From: Levilactobacillus lanxiensis
GTDB lineage: Bacteria; Bacillota; Bacilli; Lactobacillales; Lactobacillaceae
NCBI RefSeq assembly: GCF_016861655.1
Contig: NZ_BOLN01000001.1
Span: 372,001-436,000 of the forward strand
Length of the DNA: 64,000 bases
Direction: 5' to 3'
Within the stretch, counting starts at the first letter, position 1. Each line of letters starts with the position of its first letter. The translations under genes and the position numbers were made by a program. Shown piece by piece: positions 8,215-16,592 of the stretch. The notes beneath the pieces were generated by a model, which saw only the letters and a program-made list of their open reading frames with translations, was not told where the DNA came from and did no database searches.

Positions 8215-9288
8215 TTAGACCCCCAGTCCAACTAGTAACAACCCCTTCAACAGGCCCCCGGTTAAGAGACCGGCAAACGGATCGGCCACGGCCGTCACCA
8301 CCAAGGTAATTGCGGCCACGGTCGCGTCCTTCCCCTGCAAGGCCGTCGCCGCATCTGCCGGAAAAATCACGACGGCCCCCAAAATAAACAGGAAACCAGC
8401 AATCGAGGCGCTCGGCACGTATTTTCCCAGCCGGGGCAACCAACCCACCGCCAGAATCGCGGCCATAATCAGCATCATCAGAATCCCGGCAATCACCGGT
8501 TCCGGCGCACTCGCCGTTGCGGAAATAATTGTTTCGACTGGTGCCCCACCGAGCAGGCTGGTCCCCATATCGGCTAACGACTGCGTAATCGTCAACAGGT
8601 TCAGGTTGACCGGATTGGGCCTAAGCCCCGTCATCTCCCCTGTAATCAACCCATAGGAAATATTGGCCCCAATGTTCAGACAGGCCAGGCTCAACGCCCC
8701 ACGGACCACACGGGGATTAAGCGTTGGTTTCGTAAAGACAAATCGGCGAGCCGTCACGTGTTCTGGCAGCTCGGCACGGTAGTGGGTAATGAAGACGGCG
8801 GCCAAGCTCGACCCGACCACGGACAAGACAATCGTCCAGACTAAGTCTTTGGTCACTAAATAGGTCACAGCGGCCAGTCCGACCGATGTCCACCCCGTCA
8901 GCCGTTCTTGCTTAGCCATCCCCAACGCAATCTTCGCCAGCATGAGCCCCACACCAGCCATCATCCCCGCCATGATGCCATTGCCCAGGAGCGCAACAAT
9001 TTTGGTGAGGGTCCCGGTCACCCCAATCAGGAGCATGACCAGGGAACCGCCTAAGATAATCGACGTTCGCTCGCGTAAATCCCTGCCCAGCTTTCCCGTC
9101 AGCGCTAAGGATTCCGCCTGAAAGGATAAGGGGGCCACGGCACCAAATGCCCCGTTGACCGCTGAAGCAAACAGAAACGAAAACATCGTCGGGAATATCG
9201 AGAAGCCTAGTGACATCGCCATAATTCCCTGGGGAATCCCATTTAAGACAACCCCGATTGCTGCCAACAGATCCGCTAACCAATGCAT
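8215..9288 (-). CDS. NCS2-like nucleobase permease
   Basis: A 357-residue protein with about ten hydrophobic helices, beginning MHWLADLLAAIGVVLNGIPQ. Gly-rich segments such as GIMAGMMAGVGLMLAKIALG and the ISYGLITGEMTGLRPNPVNL region fit the xanthine/uracil/purine permease superfamily. The ATG at 9288 has GGAGGG about nine bases upstream; an upstream in-frame ATG at 9363 lacks a good ribosome binding site. It is the first gene of a two-gene operon with the phosphoribosyltransferase. A possible pair of PurR-like boxes lies upstream at 9393-9432. The nucleobase transported is inferred from the partner gene only. Confidence 0.75.
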   Translation of the reverse strand: MHWLADLLAAIGVVLNGIPQGIMAMSLGFSIFPTMFSFLFASAVNGAFGAVAPLSFQAESLALTGKLGRDLRERTSIILGGSLVMLLIGVTGTLTKIVALLGNGIMAGMMAGVGLMLAKIALGMAKQERLTGWTSVGLAAVTYLVTKDLVWTIVLSVVGSSLAAVFITHYRAELPEHVTARRFVFTKPTLNPRVVRGALSLACLNIGANISYGLITGEMTGLRPNPVNLNLLTITQSLADMGTSLLGGAPVETIISATASAPEPVIAGILMMLIMAAILAVGWLPRLGKYVPSASIAGFLFILGAVVIFPADAATALQGKDATVAAITLVVTAVADPFAGLLTGGLLKGLLLVGLGV

Positions 9289-9392
9289 CAGATGTCCACC
9301 CTCCACACGTTTCTTGCCCATTATTTTAACATTCGCTTTCTTTCTACAGAATACGTTAATCAAATGATATTGTCCACTTATTTTTGCATTTA

Positions 9393-9432
9393 TACGAACA
9401 TTAGATATAAATTGCGTTATTATTTTCGGATA
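9393..9432. promoter_or_regulatory. Possible paired PurR-like boxes
   Basis: ACGAACATT and ATTTTCGGAT form an inverted pair about 20 bases apart, upstream of the nucleobase permease. Spacing and sequence recall the inverted CCGAACAWT boxes bound by Gram-positive PurR, but each box deviates from that consensus. Confidence 0.35.
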
Positions 9433-9444
9433 TATTTAAGGTCA

Positions 9445-9479
9445 TAAAAAAGTGTGACTCACCATTCGTTGAGTCACAC
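9445..9479 (-). terminator. Terminator of the 9493 gene
   Basis: A perfect stem GTGTGACTCA/TGAGTCACAC followed on the minus strand by six T residues. Confidence 0.9.
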
Positions 9480-9492
9480 AACCATTATCTCG

Positions 9493-10173
9493 TTAAGAAT
9501 TTTTCAACTGCCGTTCCTGCACCGCGACCCGCAACAACCGCCACGAATCCGGTAACTGCAACGTCTCCAGCTGGCCATGCGCCAACGCCACGGCCTCCTG
9601 CACAAGTTGGCCCGCATGCGTATCACAATCCGCCGGGACATAGCCATCGCACTGGCGGTTCTGCGTGAGCAGTTGGGTCAGGAGTTTTCGCAAAATCGTG
9701 ACCCCTGCCGGTAGGAGTAGTTGGTGGGCCGTCACGCCAATCTCTTGCAGCCAGCACTGCGCCTGACTGGCGACACCCGCCAACCTGGCTGGCGTTGCTG
9801 GGCCACCCGACTGCTGAACCACGACGAGCCCAACCAACGCGCCCATCGTCGCTAACACCGTGGCATGATTCACCTGAGCCAAGTCTAATAGTAGATAGTT
9901 GGCGACGGTTGGCTGCCACGCCGGCGTCGTGACTGGCAGTGCCGCCAACAGCTGATTGCCGAGACGGCCGTAGACGGAGTGTCCTAATTTCTCAATCAGG
10001 TCTTCCAACGACACCTGGGGAACGATGGTGAGCTCGTCGGTCGCTGTATCCTGGATCAACAGGTCCCGTGGCTCCGGGCCCAACAACGCGACCAGGCTAG
10101 CACTGGGGTCGGTCGACCACGGTAGCCGCGGCACAAAGTCTGCCCCCGCAGTCTGAACATTAAATTGTCTCAC
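9493..10173 (-). CDS. Uncharacterised protein
   Basis: About 226 residues, with no signal peptide and no family I recognise. A GTG start at 10173 (MRQFNVQTAG) is preferred because GGAGG sits seven to eight bases upstream; an in-frame GTG at 10191 overlaps that ribosome binding site. The middle is rich in Leu, Ala, Val and Gln with probable amphipathic helices (NHATVLATMGALVGLVVVQQ and REDWR-poor Leu runs). One Cys pair is present late (CDGYVPADCDTH). It stands alone between the permease and a divergent MerR regulator, and has its own terminator. The closing residues ERQLKNS are charged. It could be a lineage-specific cytosolic protein. Confidence 0.6.
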   Translation of the reverse strand: MRQFNVQTAGADFVPRLPWSTDPSASLVALLGPEPRDLLIQDTATDELTIVPQVSLEDLIEKLGHSVYGRLGNQLLAALPVTTPAWQPTVANYLLLDLAQVNHATVLATMGALVGLVVVQQSGGPATPARLAGVASQAQCWLQEIGVTAHQLLLPAGVTILRKLLTQLLTQNRQCDGYVPADCDTHAGQLVQEAVALAHGQLETLQLPDSWRLLRVAVQERQLKNS

Positions 10174-10266
10174 ACCCGCATCCCTCCTCACCTATCAGCA
10201 GTGTACCCCCTTCGACCTACTTGAAGGCAACCCTTTTGTGCCTACATTTTAAACTGAGACAAACGC

Positions 10267-10295
10267 TTGCGCAAATGCCAGCAAACGTGTATGAT
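10267..10295 (+). promoter_or_regulatory. Promoter of the merR-like gene
   Basis: TTGCGC, 17 bases, TATGAT, about 55 bases upstream of the start codon at 10349. The 17-base spacing is ordinary rather than the stretched 19 bases of many MerR-activated promoters. Confidence 0.55.
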
Positions 10296-10348
10296 TGAAA
10301 ACATTGCTTAGAGTTAGTCGAACGCGAACCTTTTGAGGAGGGACCTAG

Positions 10349-10771
10349 ATGTCTTATACCATCCACGAAGTTGCTCAGAAAATGGGCATTTCAACCTATA
10401 GTATTCGCTATTACCACGATCACGGCATGTTGCCCAACGTCAAACGGGACGCCAACAACAACCGCGTGTTTAACGATGTCGACTTGGAAGGGTTACATAT
10501 CATCCTGTGCTTACGCGGGACGGGGATGCCCGTCGAACGGATTCAGCACTACCTCGATCTCGTCCAACAAGGGGAATGCACCGTGCCTGAACGCTATGAA
10601 ATGATGCAAGCGCAACAGGAACGGACGCTCCGCGAAATCGCTGACCTTAAGGAACACCTGTCGACCATCAACTTCAAGGTTGATCATTACGCAGAAATTA
10701 TGAAAACTCACCAGCCCGATAGTTTTGTGCCCGCAAGTATGCGCGACACGGCCACCAACCAAACGGCTTAA
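10349..10771 (+). CDS. MerR-family transcriptional regulator
   Basis: A 140-residue regulator. Residues 1-70 are the MerR winged helix (YTIHEVAQKMGISTYSIRYY, then GLHIILCLRGTGMPVERIQHYL). A coiled-coil dimerisation helix follows (MMQAQQERTLREIADLKEHL). The C-terminal tail is short and contains no metal-binding Cys pair, so it belongs with the small-molecule or stress-sensing MerR proteins common in lactobacilli. GAGGAGG lies 8 bases before the ATG. A terminator separates it from the following MFS exporter gene, which may still be its target. The effector is unknown. Confidence 0.88.
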   Translation: MSYTIHEVAQKMGISTYSIRYYHDHGMLPNVKRDANNNRVFNDVDLEGLHIILCLRGTGMPVERIQHYLDLVQQGECTVPERYEMMQAQQERTLREIADLKEHLSTINFKVDHYAEIMKTHQPDSFVPASMRDTATNQTA

Positions 10772-10821
10772 ACTTGACCGGCTCCCACTAGCATTAACCA
10801 CAGTTTCATCAACCAAATCAG

Positions 10822-10855
10822 CCATCTCTCACCGTTGTGTGCGAGGTGGTTTTTT
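10822..10855 (+). terminator. Terminator after the merR-like gene
   Basis: A stem of 11 positions with one mismatch and one G-T pair (10822-10832 with 10839-10849), followed by six T residues. Confidence 0.75.
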
Positions 10856-10949
10856 GTTGAGTCAACTTTCTTGCACCCCCTTAACCAATATGCTACGCTT
10901 AACCACCTGCGATGCATTTATTAAATATTTTATGAGGGGGGTCCGCTCC

Positions 10950-12227
10950 TTGGAAACCACACACCTGCCGCACTGGCGGCGCAACATCTATCTCTTCTTA
11001 ACCAGTCAGTTCCTGTCGGGCATCACCAGTATGGTGGTCCAGTACGCCATCATCTGGTACTTGACCAAGCAAACGGGCTCGGCGACGGTGCTCAGCCTGG
11101 CCACCCTGCTGGGAATGCTCCCGATGGTGCTCCTCAGTCCCTTCGCGGGGCCATTCGTTGACCGATTGAACAAGAAGGCCCTGCTGATTGTGCCAGACAT
11201 CGTGGCTGCCGTCTTCGCCATCATTTTGTCGATTGCGGGCACGCTCCAATCGACCTTCCCCCTGTGGCTAATTTTCATTTCGCTACTAGTCCGGTCGATT
11301 GCGCAGACCTTTCAGATGCCAACGATTCAGTCGATTCTGCCCACCATGGTCCCGACCGATGAACTCACGCGCATCAACGGACAGCTGGGGATGGTCCAGT
11401 CGGCCAACATGATCATTTCACCGGCGCTGGGCGCATTTCTCTTTGCCATCGTCCCCATGAATTTCTTGATTCTGGTCGACGTGCTGGGCGCTATCATTGG
11501 GATTAGCCTGTTGACGTTCGTGCGGATTCCCGAGCATCCCGTGATTGACGAGAAGGTCCACGTTCTTGCCGATGCCAAATTTGGGCTGATGAAACTCCGT
11601 AACACGCGGGGCCTCTGGGCCATCACCATGATTGGTGCGACCTTCACGCTGATGTTCATGCCCGCCGCCAGCCTGTACCCGCTGATGACCATGGGCTACT
11701 TCCACGGCACGGTCGGCCAAGCTGGGCTGATCGAAGTCATTTACTCCGTCGGCATGCTTGCTGGGGGCGCCATCATTGGCCTCTTTGGTAATTGGCGCGA
11801 CCGGATGAAACCCATCTTCTGGGCGACCGTCGCCATGGGCATCACCTTTGGTGGTAGTGGCTTTCTGCCGGGCAACCAAACCGGCTTCGTCTGGTTCGTG
11901 GTGTTAAATGCCTTAGCCGGTGCCATGACGCCGTTCTACAGCACCCTGTTGATGGCGATGATTCAACAGAGTTTTCCTGCCGACCAACTCGGCCGCGTGC
12001 TAGGCGTGCTCAACTCCTTGACCAGTGTTGCCGGACCGGTCGGCCTGATTTTTGCGGGTCCCCTGGCCGACAGCATTGGCGTCGAAAAGCTGTTCATCAT
12101 CGGTGGCCTCGGCTCCCTGATTTGCGGTCTCGCCATGTGGCTATTGCCAAGTGCTCGCGCTTACGATCAGCAGTTACAGGCGCGCCTAGCAACTGAGGCG
12201 TTGGCTCAACCTGATTTAGATGATTAA
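10950..12227 (+). CDS. MFS efflux transporter (MefA/MFS_3-like)
   Basis: A membrane protein of about 425 residues with 12 hydrophobic segments. It starts METTHLPHWRRNIYLFLTSQ, a layout typical of MefA-like macrolide/drug efflux proteins, including the early FLSGITSMVVQYAIIWYLT and the loop PFAGPFVDRLNKKALLI. A TTG codon at 10950 is chosen because GAGGGGGG lies eight bases upstream; the open frame extends further back to 10725 but would include part of the preceding terminator. The substrate is unknown; drug or metabolite export is inferred from family. A terminator at 12233-12261 follows directly. Confidence 0.82.
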   Translation: METTHLPHWRRNIYLFLTSQFLSGITSMVVQYAIIWYLTKQTGSATVLSLATLLGMLPMVLLSPFAGPFVDRLNKKALLIVPDIVAAVFAIILSIAGTLQSTFPLWLIFISLLVRSIAQTFQMPTIQSILPTMVPTDELTRINGQLGMVQSANMIISPALGAFLFAIVPMNFLILVDVLGAIIGISLLTFVRIPEHPVIDEKVHVLADAKFGLMKLRNTRGLWAITMIGATFTLMFMPAASLYPLMTMGYFHGTVGQAGLIEVIYSVGMLAGGAIIGLFGNWRDRMKPIFWATVAMGITFGGSGFLPGNQTGFVWFVVLNALAGAMTPFYSTLLMAMIQQSFPADQLGRVLGVLNSLTSVAGPVGLIFAGPLADSIGVEKLFIIGGLGSLICGLAMWLLPSARAYDQQLQARLATEALAQPDLDD

Positions 12228-12232
12228 TCCTG

Positions 12233-12261
12233 AGGATCTGTTTCCGGACAGGTCCTTTTTT
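12233..12261 (+). terminator. Terminator of the MFS exporter gene
   Basis: AGGATCTGTT pairs with GACAGGTCCT, followed by six T residues, eight bases after the stop codon. Confidence 0.8.
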
Positions 12262-12314
12262 CTTACCTACCTAATGGCCATTCATTCTGGTCGGCCAAAT
12301 CCGCATCACAACCC

Positions 12315-12358
12315 AAAAAGACACAGCCAAGGGGGAAAACCTCCTGGCCGTGTCTTTA
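12315..12358 (-). terminator. Terminator of the flavin oxidoreductase gene
   Basis: On the minus strand AAAGACACGGCC pairs with GGCTGTGTCTTT, followed by a T-run. Confidence 0.85.
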
Positions 12359-12406
12359 CTTGCTAAAACAAGTATTTTCTATTCGCGAAATTAATAATTG
12401 GTGGGA

Positions 12407-13594
12407 CTACATCTTCTTCTCGAAACCTTCCATTGGCGCCGCTTCGTTTTGGTAATCGGCCGCAACGGCGGGGTCCGTGGTGAAGTGCATGACGGAGTAG
12501 AAGGCGCCCTTCAGGTAGTACTGCATGGCCACCGGAATCTTCAGTTCGGTCATTTCAGATGGTGAGAGTTGGTAACGAATGCTGGCTTCATCCCCGTCCG
12601 ACACCTTTTCCATCCATTGCGGTTCCCGGATCATTTCGCGGCCCATGGCTACCAAATCAGCCCCCATGGCGAGAACGGCATCGGCGTCAGCCGGCGTTTC
12701 CACGGAACCGACACCAATCAATGGCTTGCGGCCAGCTAATTGGGCAACGAACTTCTTGATTAGCGGTTCGTGGTCGCTCTTGTCGTTCAGGGATGTCCGT
12801 TGTGCGGAACCCATGGACATGTGGACGTAATCCACGGCGGAATCCCCTAACATGTCCAGGAAGGCCAAGCTATCAGCTAAACGAATCCCTGGTGTTTCGA
12901 TTTCCTCAGGTGAGATTCGGTAGCCCAACAGGAATGGGCGGTCGGCGTACTGGGTAATCGCCTTATGGGCACTGGCAATCACAGCCTTGGCAAAGGCCAT
13001 CCGGTCATCACGGTCGCCACCCCATTTGTCGGTCCGACGATTTGAGTTAGGAGAGAAGAACTGTTGCAGCAGGTAGGTATTGGCTCCGTGCAGTTCGACC
13101 CCGTCAAAGCCAGCGGCGATGGCCCGACGCGTGGCTTCGCCAAAGGCAACAATCAACTCATCAATTTCTGCCCCCGTCATTTCCCGCGGCGTCTGGGAAT
13201 CGGCTGGAAAGGCAGCTTTAACGGCACTAGCACTGACCGGTTGGGCGCCACGGAGAATGCTGTCGTTAGACTTTCGGCCAGCGTGGAAAATCTGCAGGAC
13301 AGCCTTGGTGCCATTGTGCTTCATGGCGTTGGCCAAACGGCTCAGTCCCTCGATGTCGGTATCATCGGCAATCGACAGTTCGCCTTCAAAGCCCTTACCG
13401 CCAGCAATCACGTTCGCCACTTCGCCAATGATCATGCCAACGCCACCGGCCCGAGCGCCGTAGAAGTCGATTTCATCGTTGGTCACGTGGCCGTCGTAGA
13501 AACTCGACATGGTCGTGGTTGGGGACATGATTACCCGGTTCTTTAACGTAACCCCGTTCTTAAAGCTAAAGTCCTGTTGAAAATTATAAGTCAT
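12407..13594 (-). CDS. NADH-dependent flavin oxidoreductase, Old Yellow Enzyme family (YqiG-like)
   Basis: A 395-residue FMN enzyme with a TIM-barrel fold. Family landmarks: KNRVIMSPTTTMSS near the N-terminus, HAGRKSNDS, the substrate/FMN segment ELHGANTYLLQQFFSPNSN followed by RRTDKWGG, and the late IGVGSVETPADADAVLAMGA. Old Yellow Enzymes reduce activated C=C bonds with NAD(P)H. The ATG at 13594 is supported by AAAGGTGG eight bases upstream; an in-frame GTG at 13606 overlaps that site. The start overlaps the stop of a small winged-helix gene by 11 bases, so the two are translationally coupled and the regulator may control this enzyme. Confidence 0.9.
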   Translation of the reverse strand: MTYNFQQDFSFKNGVTLKNRVIMSPTTTMSSFYDGHVTNDEIDFYGARAGGVGMIIGEVANVIAGGKGFEGELSIADDTDIEGLSRLANAMKHNGTKAVLQIFHAGRKSNDSILRGAQPVSASAVKAAFPADSQTPREMTGAEIDELIVAFGEATRRAIAAGFDGVELHGANTYLLQQFFSPNSNRRTDKWGGDRDDRMAFAKAVIASAHKAITQYADRPFLLGYRISPEEIETPGIRLADSLAFLDMLGDSAVDYVHMSMGSAQRTSLNDKSDHEPLIKKFVAQLAGRKPLIGVGSVETPADADAVLAMGADLVAMGREMIREPQWMEKVSDGDEASIRYQLSPSEMTELKIPVAMQYYLKGAFYSVMHFTTDPAVAADYQNEAAPMEGFEKKM

Positions 13595-13892
13595 CTGATT
13601 TTCCACCTTTCTGAGTTGCGGTACATTTTTGAATTGCCGTTAAAATCGGTCGGAGGGTCTCGCCGGCTGGCGTCAGCGCCCAGCGCCGTTGTTTCACGTG
13701 AAACATCACGAGTTGGCGGCGCTGCAATCGCCACAAGCCACACCAACAACTCCATCGTTGCTTGCCATTTAGCCGCTGCCAGATCATCCTCATGGATTGG
13801 GGACCCGCTGCCAGCAACAGGAGTAGTTGCCACTGCACGGGTTGCGTGACCACCGTTTGGGTCGTCTGTAGCCCGCGAATCGAATGCGCCAT
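13584..13892 (-). CDS. Small winged-helix (HxlR-like) protein, coupled to the flavin oxidoreductase
   Basis: A 102-residue protein whose layout follows HxlR regulators: QPVQWQLLLLLAAGPQSMRMIW, a Trp-rich recognition region, then RRWALTPAGETLRPILTAIQ, which matches the usual wing-plus-'LTPxGxxLxPIL' ending. The helix region has unusual residues (KQRWSCWCGLWRLQRRQLV), so it is diverged. GAGGAGGTGG lies five bases upstream of the ATG, a strong argument that it is real. It overlaps the downstream oxidoreductase by 11 bases. A perfect parS site lies inside the gene and encodes the residues MFHVKQ; the site has evidently constrained the protein. Regulatory function is inferred. Confidence 0.72.
   Translation of the reverse strand: MAHSIRGLQTTQTVVTQPVQWQLLLLLAAGPQSMRMIWQRLNGKQRWSCWCGLWRLQRRQLVMFHVKQRRWALTPAGETLRPILTAIQKCTATQKGGKSDDL
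13690..13705. other. parS chromosome-partition site
   Basis: TGTTTCACGTGAAACA is a perfect 16-base palindrome and matches the conserved bacterial parS consensus TGTTNCACGTGAAACA bound by ParB/Spo0J. It lies inside the winged-helix gene. No other parS match was seen in the window. parS sites normally cluster around the replication origin, so this suggests that the window lies in the origin-proximal part of the chromosome. Confidence 0.85.
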
Positions 13893-13938
13893 CGCGCCAC
13901 CTCCTCAACGAAACCTAGCATAACCGCTTGCCGGGCAG

Positions 13939-13965
13939 AAAAAAAGAAGGCACTTAAAAGTACCT
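13939..13965 (-). terminator. Terminator of the hxlR-like gene
   Basis: AGGTACTT/AAGTGCCT stem on the minus strand followed by a T-rich run, a few bases after the stop codon. Confidence 0.7.
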
Positions 13966-13970
13966 CCTCG

Positions 13971-14342
13971 TTAATTTTCTAAAATATGGCTGAAGCCCCC
14001 ATGGTCATTGGCGATTTCCATGTCGGGCACTTCACTGGCCCGGCGTTCACCCCACACGGACATCTGTACCAGGATCTGGCCCAAAGAACGGCCTAGGTCG
14101 GTCAACGCGTAGGTGACTTTAAACGGTGCCCGTTCCCCAGAAATGTGGCGGATGATGATGCCGTCTTGTTCCAGCTCCCGCAGTTGTTGCGTCAGCACCT
14201 TTTGCGAGATGGCCGGCAACTCACGGCGAAGGTCACACGTTCTTTGAGGCCGGTTGCCCAAATGGCACAGCAGTTGGGGCTTCCATTTCCCACTAATAAT
14301 ACCCAGCGTTGCCTCGACCCCATTGTTATACGACTTCTTCAC
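13971..14342 (-). CDS. HxlR-family transcriptional regulator
   Basis: A 123-residue winged-helix protein with all the family landmarks: ATLGIISGKWKPQLLCHLGN, then CDLRRELPAISQKVLTQQLRELEQDGIIIR, and the wing ending KVTYALTDLGRSLGQIL. A conserved Cys early in helix 2 (LLCHL) and another before RRELP could act in redox or aldehyde sensing as in some HxlR proteins, but this is inference. GAGG precedes the ATG. It is a single-gene unit next to a second, diverged HxlR-like protein on the same strand. The target is unknown. Confidence 0.9.
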   Translation of the reverse strand: MKKSYNNGVEATLGIISGKWKPQLLCHLGNRPQRTCDLRRELPAISQKVLTQQLRELEQDGIIIRHISGERAPFKVTYALTDLGRSLGQILVQMSVWGERRASEVPDMEIANDHGGFSHILEN

Positions 14343-14494
14343 GTGATGACCTCCTCAATAGTTTTACCCATTATAGCGCCTAAGCGACCTTTTGGGGAGT
14401 AGGCACCTTTTAGTAACCATGGAATCAATTCCCCAATCCATCGTTAAAAGCGTAGAATGAGATTAATTTAAAATTGAGAGGTAAGTGTTTGTAA

Positions 14495-14923
14495 ATGTAT
14501 GATTTTAAATTTCGAATTCTAGCTAGTTGTATGGCGGTCGTGCCTACAGCAATCATCGGTGCAGAATGGTATATTAACTTATCAATGAATGAAACACCCT
14601 TAGAGTTTGCAGTTGCAATCTTATTGCTGGCTTGGGTTTGGCTAGCATCATTGGTTAGTAGCATAGTTCTTTTAAGACTGATTTCGATCTGCTTATATCA
14701 AAAATCAATTCAACAACTTTTAAAAACACCTAATCTTAATTACATGCTAGAATCTAGAGATTTGCAAGATCTGTATAAAATTTTTCAAGCACTCGATTTC
14801 AGCTACTCTAGAAGGCTCAGAAAGGTTGCGAAAAAAGAGAATATCGATCAAAAACGTAAGCGCTTAATCGGAGCCATTATCCATCGTAAAATTTTACTGG
14901 AAATGGACGAGAATAAGTTGTAA
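14495..14923 (+). CDS. Uncharacterised AT-rich gene for a small membrane protein
   Basis: A 142-residue protein with two likely membrane helices (ILASCMAVVPTAIIGAEWYI and FAVAILLLAWVWLASLVSSI) followed by a basic cytosolic tail with possible coiled coil (SRRLRKVAKKENIDQKRKRL). I do not recognise the family. The DNA is clearly more AT-rich than its neighbours and uses codons such as TTA, AGA and ATA freely, so it was probably acquired from another source. GAGAGGTAAG lies about 12 bases upstream of the ATG. It is a single gene; the downstream region has no obvious terminator until 15140. Confidence 0.6.
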   Translation: MYDFKFRILASCMAVVPTAIIGAEWYINLSMNETPLEFAVAILLLAWVWLASLVSSIVLLRLISICLYQKSIQQLLKTPNLNYMLESRDLQDLYKIFQALDFSYSRRLRKVAKKENIDQKRKRLIGAIIHRKILLEMDENKL

Positions 14924-15139
14924 TTGCTAGAATTGATTCTATCGTGAACGTAATAGCACTACAGAGAGACCAAACAACCGTTTTTCGACGGGGCTTGGCC
15001 TCTTTGATTTGTCGTGTATATTGTGCCACGGAACGTCTTGTGGATTCGGTCTGGCTATAACGCTAAACGGGATGGAAACTTACGGCAAAAAATCATCGAA
15101 TTATTAATTAATAATCAAAAACCAGTAATTATTAATATC

Positions 15140-15170
15140 AAAAGGAGCCGCCATATTAGCGACTCCTTTT
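15140..15170. terminator. Terminator downstream of repeat B1
   Basis: AAAAGGAGCCGC pairs with GCGACTCCTTTT and is flanked by T-runs on both strands. It can end the minus-strand cation exporter transcript after repeat B1, and also plus-strand transcription from 14495. Confidence 0.75.
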
Positions 15171-15247
15171 TGTTCAAACAACTTGTTTTCTAGTTTAAAA
15201 ACTCATATTACCCGAAAGGCCTAGGAAACACCGTGCTGGCTCCCAAT

Positions 15248-15537
15248 GGGTTAAACCCCTGTCAGCCGCAGGGCTGGGAAAACTGAACCAGTCGTGGAAG
15301 TGACCAGAGGCGAGCCAAGATGTCCGGCTGTGTCGATGGCCTTGGCTGGGGTACTTTCTCAGCCTAGCCCATGGGGCAACCTTTGAGACCGCCCTCCGGC
15401 TCAAAGTTGAGGTGGAAAACCGTTTCTCAGGTTGGAACCGACCCCACAGCAGGGTATCTTGGGCGCGCCGCCGGGAACAGACGCGACCAGGCTCAGTTTT
15501 CACCAGCCCGGAGGCGAAGTCAACATCAATTTACCCC
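15248..15537 (+). repeat. Structured repeat, long type, copy B1
   Basis: A 290-bp copy of the long variant. Outer stem GGGTTAAA/TTTACCCC; GGCTGGGAAAACTG pairs with CAGTTTTCACCAGCC. The three internal hairpins include CTTTGAG...CTCAAAG. The right end contains the stop codon (15531-15533) of the minus-strand cation exporter, so the element is the start of that gene's 3' untranslated region, with a terminator at 15140-15170 beyond it. Confidence 0.8.
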
Positions 15538-16508
15538 GCTGGAACGGCCATCACGTTGGTGTCGACGACGCCGAACTCGTGGCGCATCGCCGCTTCAATC
15601 TCCTCGCCCAACCGGTAACTATCCTGCACCTCCATGTGGGCGTCGACTGCGATCACCAAATCAACCGTGACCACGTTGCCGTTGTAGTGAGCCTTGAGAT
15701 CTTCCACCCGTTTGACCCCCGCAAAGCCCGCGGCCATTTGCCGAAATTGTTCTTCTACTTCCGGGTCAAAGTAGTCGGCCAAATTCAAGCTACTCTCACG
15801 GAAAATCTTGATGCCCGCCGTCAAAATGTAAATACCGACCAGCATACTGGCCACCCCATCAAGCCAGGTCAGCTTGAAGGCCAGCGCGCCGCCAATCGCA
15901 ATCATGGACGCAATACTGGTTATGGCGTCGCTCAAACTATCCAGCGCGGCGGCCGTCAATGCAGCGTTCTTTAATTTTCGACCGGCGCGCCGGTTCAGCC
16001 ACCACACACCCAGCATGACGACCGTGGCGATACCGGCCCCCAGAATCGTAATCGGTTGGGGCACCTCCTGGTCGGCGGGATTCATGAGACTCTTGATGCC
16101 GCTGTAGATGACGCTGGCGGCAATGGCAATCATCACGATCCCGGTCAGCATGGTGAAGACCGTTTCGTAGTGAAACCGCGTCAACTGGAGGCGTTGGCCG
16201 TTGTGGCTGTAATCCTCCGGTAACGGCTGGCCCATCAAATCATCGTCGTGAATATCACGGGCAATGTAGATACCAATTAATAACAAAACGGTTGAAATAA
16301 TCCCGGATAAATTATTAAACGCATCGGCCCGCAACGTTTGGGAGTGCCCCACAATCGCCAAATAAAATTCGATAACAGCGATGCCCAGGTAAGCCGCCAC
16401 GTTTAAGTATAGGTGCCGCTGAGCGCCGCGTAACTTGGCCAACTCGGCCTGTTGCCGGGCCTGCCATTCGGCCTGTTCCTGTTGCCGATGCTCGTTCAAT
16501 TCTTTCAT
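15531..16508 (-). CDS. Cation diffusion facilitator (CDF) family metal exporter
   Basis: A 325-residue membrane protein with about six helices and a C-terminal cytosolic domain. The CDF metal sites are visible as RADAFNNLSG in TM2 and ALDSLSDAITS in TM5; the DxxxN/DxxxD pairs suggest Mn, Zn or Fe export and do not decide between them. The N-terminal 30 residues are a charged Gln/Arg/Glu-rich helix. The C-terminal domain carries HYNGNVVTVDLVIAVDAHMEVQDSYRLGEEIE, typical of the dimerising metallochaperone-like fold. ATG at 16508 follows AGAGGGA; an upstream in-frame TTG (16514) is less likely. Its stop codon lies inside repeat B1. Confidence 0.9.
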   Translation of the reverse strand: MKELNEHRQQEQAEWQARQQAELAKLRGAQRHLYLNVAAYLGIAVIEFYLAIVGHSQTLRADAFNNLSGIISTVLLLIGIYIARDIHDDDLMGQPLPEDYSHNGQRLQLTRFHYETVFTMLTGIVMIAIAASVIYSGIKSLMNPADQEVPQPITILGAGIATVVMLGVWWLNRRAGRKLKNAALTAAALDSLSDAITSIASMIAIGGALAFKLTWLDGVASMLVGIYILTAGIKIFRESSLNLADYFDPEVEEQFRQMAAGFAGVKRVEDLKAHYNGNVVTVDLVIAVDAHMEVQDSYRLGEEIEAAMRHEFGVVDTNVMAVPAG

Positions 16509-16592
16509 ACACAATCCCTCTTATCCGCTTAGATAGCTCCATTATAAGCCGTTTAGTCTCTGTTTGATTAGGGAATTTCAGTGTTCCCCAAA

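Noticed and set aside
10725-10949. Extended N-terminus of the MFS gene
   Set aside because: The extension crosses the terminator of the merR gene and lacks a ribosome binding site; TTG at 10950 is well placed.
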